Shown here in pieces: positions 57,855 through 64,000 of a stretch of 64,000 nucleotides of DNA (position 1 is the first letter of the stretch; each line of letters opens with the position of its first letter). The translations under genes and the position numbers were made by a program. The stretch lies in contig NC_064676.1 in assembly GCF_023278565.1 (NCBI RefSeq), forward strand, positions 4,960,001-5,024,000. The letters are read 5' to 3'. A model generated the notes under the pieces. It saw only the letters and a list, made by a program, of their open reading frames with translations. It did not search any database and was not told where the DNA came from. Origin of the DNA: Colletotrichum lupini (Eukaryota; Ascomycota; Sordariomycetes; Glomerellales; Glomerellaceae).

Positions 57855-60709
57855 ATGGCGCAGCCGGATTCGGTCCAGGCAAACGGCATCCCTGGACCGG
57901 ACCATGCTGAGTCCCCCCAGCCCGTCGTCCCTGTGAAGAGGAAGCGCGACACCGAGGATGAGGGCGACGAGGTCAACGGCGATGGACCGGAGAAGATGGA
58001 AGTCGATGCTGAAGCCCCAAAGGAGGATCATAAACCCCTCATCAAGAACTATTTTGCTGTTCTTAGCAGGTACGACTGCCGCGCCCCCCTTTGCGCCCTT
58101 GGCTGCGCGCCCATTCCCCCTTCGTCAGCCCCGAGGCCGCATTGTACTGACACGCAGTCCAAAGCTTCGATGCAAACCCGTCAATTCTGAAGCGTCGCCT
58201 TCCCGAAACCGATGCAGAGCAGCCCGACGCGAAACGCCAAAAGTCCGCCAATAGCCCAGCCACCATCGCCGACAAGGTCAACCACGACTCGTACTCGCAT
58301 GTCGACGAACTCGCGGCCGATGTCGTCGAAGCCGTCAAAGATCAACTTCAGGAACTTCAATCGGACAAGGTTGAGAAGGACAAGGACGTCATTGATGGCG
58401 GCGCTGTGGTGCAGACCAAGGAGTTTCAGCAAAAGGCCATGGACCTCCTTCGAAGGGAGATATCGTACCCACGCACCGCTGTGAACGTCAGCAACATCAA
58501 ACCGGCCCCGGAACTCACTCCAGGCAACGCTGTCTTAACGGTCGTTGGCCCTGGCCCTCATGGCAAGCAACTGTTCTCAAGTCTGCCCAAGAAGGCCCCA
58601 GGACAGGAGAGCTTGGCTGCAAAGGCATCGTCTATGGAACTTCCCTTAGGCATATCGAAAACCTATATTGTTCCTTCTCGCCAGAGCGAAAGATCAGCTA
58701 CTCTCGGAGAGCTCTTCTCCTCGAGCAGACCTCTCCCTCCACTGCAGCCGCCTAAGCAACCCAAGCAGCTGGTCAAGGGAAACGTCCTTGGTTTCTACCA
58801 TCCCGAGCCGGCGCAAAAGTCCAAGTATTACAACGAATCTTACTCTAGCAAAAAGGTCGCAGTCGGTTGCTACTTGGACTACACCAATGCGGCACCTTCG
58901 TCTAAGAGCAAGACCAGACAGCGCGAACGCGCTCAAAGTCTTGCAGGTCACCGACCCTCATCTACCGAAATTGAGGTTAACGAAATGGAGTCCTTGTTTC
59001 GCAGCGCATTCTCCAGCTTTGCGCCCGTCAGAGACGATTCCGGCTCTGTCATTCCGTCCAGCCATGCTGGTCGCATGTACTGGCAGCTTACTGGACAGCG
59101 CAACTTCAATCGCCTCATCGAATCCGAGTTGCAGGAAGTCGATGATGATGACACGCTTGAGAACCACGTTGGTGAGAAGGCCGAGACTGAGAACGTGGAC
59201 GAGGAGTTCGTCACTGAGGCGATTGAGAAGTGGGATGAATGGCTGGTGGATCCGGCGCTGGAAGACATGAACGAGGTCCTGTCAAAACCCAAGGATAAGG
59301 ACCCCGCCGACAAGGAGGTTGACGAATTCCTCGATGAAGTCACCGACATGATTGAGACCTTGCTGTCGTATCAGCGCATCCGCAACCTCACATTGCCATC
59401 ATCACAGAATCGTTACGCAGGCGATCCCGTCAATGGCGACTTGCTTTCTCACGGTGCTGTCTCGGCACCAACGGAAGAGGAGACGATGACGTACGAAGCA
59501 CTGAGGGCTCAACTGAGTCTGATTGTCGGCACTCTCCCTCCCTATGCGGTGGCTAAACTCAATGGTGACCAACTTGAGGAGCTTCTCATCAGCACCAAGC
59601 TCGAGGTCCGCACAGATCAGTACAAGGGCGTGATGGAGGACGATGCTGCAACGCAAGCCCGGATGCGTCAACAGCAAAGCGTCGCCGCTTCTGCTCCGTC
59701 GAACCGGCCTGCCCCTCACCGAACCCCTAGTGCATCCACCCCCTACAGCAACCAGTACGCGGCGGCGCAATACGGAACCCCCACCCGAACACCCTCAATC
59801 GCGCCCTCCAGCTATTACCGGTCGGGACAGCAGCCTGCCATGCCCCCGCAGCAAGGCTCCGTTCCTCGTCCGGGTGGTGCCCCCCACCAGATGCCTCATG
59901 CGCAGCAGCCCCGTCCCGGTCAGCCGGGCAATTACCGGAACACCAATGGATACACCAACTATGCGCAGCACGTCGGAAAGGCACAAACACCGTATGGTCA
60001 CCAGGGTGTTCAGTATGGATCTCAACAACGACCTCCACAATACTCTGGTTACGCAGGCACGCCTTCACACGGCACGCCCAATGCTCGCTTCCAGCAGCCC
60101 TACCAACAATCTTTCCCGCAACAGCCAAGCACGCCTTCTCAGGGCTACGCAGGCTACTACGCCAATGGTGCTAACAACATGCAATCGCGGAACATGTCGC
60201 CCCAAGTACAGGCTGGTCAATACAATTCGCCAACTCCACACCAACAGCAGCAACGGTACTACGGATCAACTCCCCACCAGAACGTGCCTGGCACCCCTCC
60301 GATCAACCGTCAGCATTATCCGAATGGTAGCCACCTCCCTCAACAACCTATGAATTCTCTAACTGGATACAATACAGCCGTTGCAAGGACAGACCAGCAG
60401 CGCCTCCACGCCGAGCAAGCGAGATATAGAGCCGCTGCACAGCAAACGAGCGCAGCTTTCGGGACCAAGATACAGGGAACACATGAAGGAAACAACATGA
60501 CTCCAGTACCCGCCGACGACCAGAACGGTCAAGGATCTCCCTACAATGCCAACATGCGAGCGCGCATGGCCGCAGGTGGCACCCCGAAGCCGCAGAGCCC
60601 TGTCGGTAGTGTAGGAAAGCCGAATGGAACTCCACCAATCCCGCACAAAGTGACACCGGTGCCCATTCCGGTCATACCTCAACAGCAGCCGTACAGGAAG
60701 CCAAACTAG
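57855..60709 (+). CDS. Conserved nuclear-looking protein with Q/P/Y-rich C-terminal half
   Basis: I do not recognise the family. Exons 57855-58069 and 58165-60709 give 919 residues; the acceptor at 58164 is the only one fitting phase 2 and the downstream frame (SFDANPSILKRR). The first ~100 residues contain basic clusters (VKRKRDTEDEG, LKRRLPETDA, AKRQKSA), likely nuclear signals. A folded-looking conserved part spans ~140-580, with segments VLTVVGPGPHGKQLFSSLPK, VLGFYHPEPAQKSKYYNESY and MYWQLTGQRNFNRLIESEL, the last two shaped like structured motifs. Residues ~610-919 are low complexity, rich in Gln, Pro, Tyr, Gly and Asn, prion-like. This composition resembles chromatin-remodelling or transcription subunits, which is inference. 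The in-frame TAG at 60707 may not be the true end. Confidence 0.78.
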
Positions 60710-60889
60710 CCATATGACAATCCTTACCTACCGCCACAGGAATTGTATCCGCGGAGGCCTATTCCAGTGTCCAGCGGACTTTTGACAGAGGTCGCAGCAC
60801 GGAACGGTGGTCAGAAGACGACGCAATCTGCCAAGCCTCCGCCTCAACCTGTGCAACTTTCACCGCGGCCCGGCTCGGCAAAAAAATGA
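60710..60889 (+). other. Possible C-terminal coding extension past the TAG of the Q/P-rich gene
   Basis: Reading on in the same frame after the TAG at 60707-60709 gives 59 sense codons ending at TGA 60887-60889. The composition (PYDNPYLPPQELYPRRPIPV, then PPPQPVQLSPRPGSAKK) matches the Pro/Gln-rich tail just upstream. Bases 60706-60709 read ctag, a possible splice acceptor; a phase-0 intron from the GTGACA at about 60650 to 60709 would remove the stop. A second possibility is an intron from about 60606 to 60767. Stop readthrough or a recent nonsense change are other explanations. Confidence 0.45.
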
Positions 60890-61895
60890 TGCCTACGATC
60901 TGCGGCTCAGTCGGCCGTGGTGTACATTGCGTCAACAAAATGCCGATTTCCATTTACTCTACGGTGTCTGAATAGCCAGGGAAGCGATGTCCTTTCGGAG
61001 TTGGTGTGAGAGACAGGGACTTTTTTTTTTTCTACAAATCTCGCCTGCGACTCGGGACAGCGGGTTCCGCTGTACTGAGCGACGCAAAAGTGGTGGTCTG
61101 ATTGATGATGGATGGATGGGTACATGAGGAAGCAGTTGCATGAGAGAAACCTCTCGATTCGACCAACAACCCTGTGACTCTTGGCGTTCTGGCCCTTGTG
61201 TTATTAGAAAGTTTTCGGAGGAGAGTTGACAAAACTCGGTAGATGATCGCCAGGAAGGGCGACTGTTCTTTTTCTCAGTTTTACGGAGGGTGTGTCGACA
61301 TGGAAGTGGTTTGTGCCACATTGGCACAACAGGAAGGAAGGTTTTTGCTTCTTCTTTTCTTCTGTTTTCCATGAAATCAAACGCACAACGTGGGGAAGGG
61401 GAAACGGAATCATAGTATCACCTTGGCTCGCGGAACGGTGGAAAGGGGATAAGGGGGGTTGGCTCCATGTGTATAGAGTGATTCGAGTAGCCGACACTTT
61501 GTATCCTAATCAAAAACTAGTGGCATTTGCGTCAAAGTTGTGTGTCTTTCTTTGTGTATGTGTGTGACAGAGAAAGCTGTCTCATTCGAAAGATTGAGTG
61601 TGCTGCTGGATACTCAGTATGGCTCTGAATCCGTCTGAAATACTTTCCGACCGGCCGGCAACAACAGCGAGGGGTTGGGCCTAAGACGGGTTAATCGCGG
61701 GACTAAGTTCCTCATAGCAAAGTTTAGGCCTCATTCGAGCTTATAACTTGGACAAGCTTTATACAAATGTTCTATTACCAAATCAACTTGGTTCACTTCA
61801 CTATCCCATTTAGTGTGATCAATGTTTGGTGTTGGAGAAATCAGGGAACACGTATGTCCCTTCTAAACGCCGAACAGTTACAGCCTTGCTACAAT

Positions 61896-61923
61896 CAGAA
61901 CTAAAGTATCAGAATTAAAGTAT
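61896..61923 (+). repeat. Tandem 14-nt duplication
   Basis: cagaactaaagtat is followed directly by cagaattaaagtat. The single difference is a C-to-T change. It is a short, probably meaningless local duplication unless it marks an element edge. Confidence 0.6.
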
Positions 61924-62305
61924 CGTCACTCAGCTCTACTCTATGTAGGGCCTCTTAATTCCGAAAACACGGCTAACTTGCCTGCACTTTCATATTGGTG
62001 CGTGGCTACTAACTACCTTCTGCTTTATGACCTCCCTAAAACAGGAAAAGACCTGCCATAGCGGATTCCACACCTCAGTGCTGCGCACGAAATCTCGAAT
62101 GCTTTCCGGTCCTAGTGTGATGACCGTCACAAGCAGGTCATTGCAGCGCCTTGGGAGATGTCGTACCCAAAGTGAGGCAGTTACCAGTTCTGTAAAGGCT
62201 CAAGTCTCTGAGAGACTAGGTACTCAACAACGAAAGTGAACAACTCCACTTTGCCATGCTCTTAACCCATGGTTGAGTAGAACCAGCAGACACCGCTTGG
62301 TGTAG

Positions 62306-62404
62306 ACAACATGGCTACCTAAGGTGAGACGTGCGGACGACTAAAGTAGCCAGCCCTAACAACATGGCTACCTAGACTGAGACGTGTGGACGACCAAAGT
62401 AGCC
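62306..62404 (+). repeat. Degenerate 46-nt direct duplication
   Basis: Copies at 62306-62351 and 62359-62404 share acaacatggctacct at the left and aaagtagcc at the right, with a period of 53 nt. They differ at about five positions, including C/T changes in gacgtgcgg versus gacgtgtgg and gactaaag versus gaccaaag. C/T differences could reflect repeat-induced point mutation, but two copies this short prove nothing. Confidence 0.75.
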
Positions 62405-63750
62405 CTAGATAGTTGTGTGAACTTGCGGGGTTTGCCTCAGCCAGCCACATGTGAAGGAAGCAACGTCACCACACTGAAAATCTAAACTCCGCAATCCCAA
62501 AAATGACTCTATACTACGAATGTCAGGTAAATCTCCATGATAAATACGATGGTGAAATCAATTGCAGGATTGCATGGGGTGTAAAGTTGTCGGCAATCGT
62601 TATTGACACTCTCTCCCATCCTCCATTTGGTTTACGCTCTAAGGAAGGGCAGAAAAACCAACTCAGTAACGACAGGCGAGAGATGATTATATGGCGTTTC
62701 AGGATAAATTTTACTCAATTGGGTATAAGCTATGACCAAAGGCCGGGGAGAAATCGTACTGAGTATAGGTGAGCAATGCAGACAGGGCAGGTAAATGTAA
62801 GCAGAGTCCTACTGCAAGCCACTCTGGGTTCGAAATACAACCACTTGTGATGGATCGTTTGTAGCCAATTCATTTCTCATCACTGTATGGGTCTGTGATT
62901 GTGGCAAGCTGAGGGTTTCCATCTTTCCACTATCACAAACTGCCGATCTGCATGTTGTGCCTATGCCACCCGGGCATCTCGCAGACCCCTTTGAACCAAT
63001 ATGGTAATGGGCGAGACAGTCTACCGAAGGCTGAGGAGCTCATTGAGACTATTAATATGATAAATGGCCGGAATAGAGAATGATATGCCGTTCTCAACCC
63101 GCATATTTTGGCCCCATGGGGCTCACGACAAGCCATGTCTAGCTCAACATGCCTGGGAGTGTCGTGGGTAGTATTCGAGACCGGGCTATATGTCATGGGA
63201 AGTTGGCCGCTTGAAAATGATCAGCTCTTGGTGGAGAGCTGAGTCCTGCGAGCTATGAGACCTGCAATATGGCTAGATGCGAAGAGCACAGCTCGCGAGG
63301 ATGAAGGGGACTTGTGGCAGTTCTTGAAGCGGCAAATGATGCGATGTCTACAACTGCCGACAGCTTTTTCAAGTCGTACATGGAATGAGGCTGCCTGACG
63401 ATGTGCGGTCGGCACGATTATGACGATGAACATATCACGATGCTCGAAGCAGAGGCGATCAGCCAACGATCAGCCCGCATGGAAGCACGGGCAGGGAGAC
63501 CCAAGGTCTTTCCGATCGTTGCGTATCTGAAATTGTATGTGGGGTTGTTGCCTTGGACAGAAGGAGTCTGAAGAAAGCCACTGGCTCCAGCAAACCGCTC
63601 TCGAGACGATAGAAAATTATAAAAGCAAGAGGTTACCCTGCAGTCTATGGGTTCTTTCCTGTACCAGCCATCAAACAATTTCATCGAATACGTCTACCTC
63701 TTGCAATAAGTTCTCCATCTCATCAATCAATCCCCATACATCCTATCAAA

Positions 63751-64000
63751 ATGGGCGTCGTTGAGAAAGGCAACAAGATTTTCGTCTCGGCCAGCGAGAT
63801 CGACAGGAACAAGGTCACTGTTGAGTGGCAGCAGAACACCAAGCAACGTTCGCAGGAGTATTACACTGTTCCCTTCTTCAATAAGAGCCAGGGTATATTG
63901 ATACCAAACCGTACATGGATGATCGATGTTGAACTAACTACGGCTATCTATAGGGGATCAGGAGAGCGTCCTCTTCATTCAAGCCAATTACCTTGACGCT
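63751..64000 (+). CDS. Unrecognised protein, 5' part only (runs off the window)
   Basis: ATG 63751 follows a C/A-rich leader (catcaatcaatccccataca) typical of expressed fungal genes. Exon 1 is 63751-63892. A 61-nt intron at 63893-63953 has a good donor (GTATAT), a branch-point-like aactaac and a TAG acceptor. Exon 2 then continues in phase 1 to the window end. The visible protein starts MGVVEKGNKIFVSASEIDRN and continues after the junction with DQESVLFIQANYLDA. About 63 residues are visible, with no signal peptide or membrane segment and no recognised family. Without splicing the frame would also stay open to 63996. Confidence 0.6.

Larger units (their letters stand above)
60890..63750. other. 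Gene-free region with degenerate repeats (about 2.9 kb)
   Basis: The first ~700 bp should include the 3' UTR of the Q/P-rich gene. From about 61700 the sequence is A/T-richer and contains two degenerate tandem duplications: 14-mers at 61896-61923 and 46-mers at 62306-62404. No open frame above about 90 codons has protein character. It may contain an eroded mobile element, but no terminal repeats or transposase fragments could be identified. The last 300 bp are the promoter of the partial gene. Confidence 0.45.

Overview
The window looks like ordinary nuclear DNA of a filamentous ascomycete (Pezizomycotina, most likely a Sordariomycete). The reasons are short GT-AG introns of about 50-200 nt, one to seven exons per gene, CCAAT-containing shared promoters, and a gene set typical of these fungi: metacaspase, Pom152, Utp22, a PACT-domain spindle pole body protein, a Gga adaptor and a vacuolar aspartic protease. 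A secreted Hce2/Ecp2-type protein and a large esterase-NB-ARC receptor would fit a plant- or host-associated fungus, but I cannot name the species. All exon models were built by eye from splice motifs, reading phase and remembered protein families. No search was run.

Layout. 0.2-10.5 kb: metacaspase (+), PACT/CM1 spindle pole body coiled-coil protein (-) and an FBXO21-type F-box protein (+). 10.8-21.5 kb: UCH37-type deubiquitinase (-), nucleoporin Pom152 (+) and Utp22 of the small-subunit processome (-). 23-31 kb: mitochondrial succinyl-CoA:3-ketoacid CoA transferase (+), an unrecognised protein (-), PDAP1/PP28-like phosphoprotein (+) and a conserved membrane protein (-). 31.4-40.9 kb: mitochondrial IF2 (+), Tsr3 (-), Gga (+) and SNIP1/Pml1 (+). 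41.3-51.5 kb: an accessory-looking stretch with the esterase-NB-ARC receptor (-), about 3 kb of apparently gene-free DNA, a doubtful small cysteine-rich ORF and the Hce2-type surface protein (both -). 51.5-60.9 kb: serine hydroxymethyltransferase (-), Pep4 vacuolar protease (+) and a conserved Q/P-rich protein (+). 60.9-63.7 kb: gene-free DNA with degenerate short tandem repeats. A partial unknown gene (+) starts at 63751.

How the genes relate. Most are unlinked housekeeping genes, arranged as divergent pairs with shared 0.35-1.7 kb promoters or as convergent pairs with short 3' spacers. There is no operon, no biosynthetic cluster, no rRNA, no CRISPR array and no intact transposon that I can recognise.

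Best candidates for something unusual. (1) The receptor at 41287-46253 joins an alpha/beta-hydrolase to NB-ARC but has a long disordered tail with a repeated PYTYQ motif where most such receptors carry TPR, ankyrin or WD repeats. Its start codon appears to be the only coding triplet of its first exon, and a retained 78-nt intron would give a shorter isoform. (2) The Q/P-rich gene at 57855 continues as plausible coding sequence for 59 codons past an in-frame TAG. (3) The Hce2-domain protein carries a C-terminal tail resembling a GPI-anchor signal.
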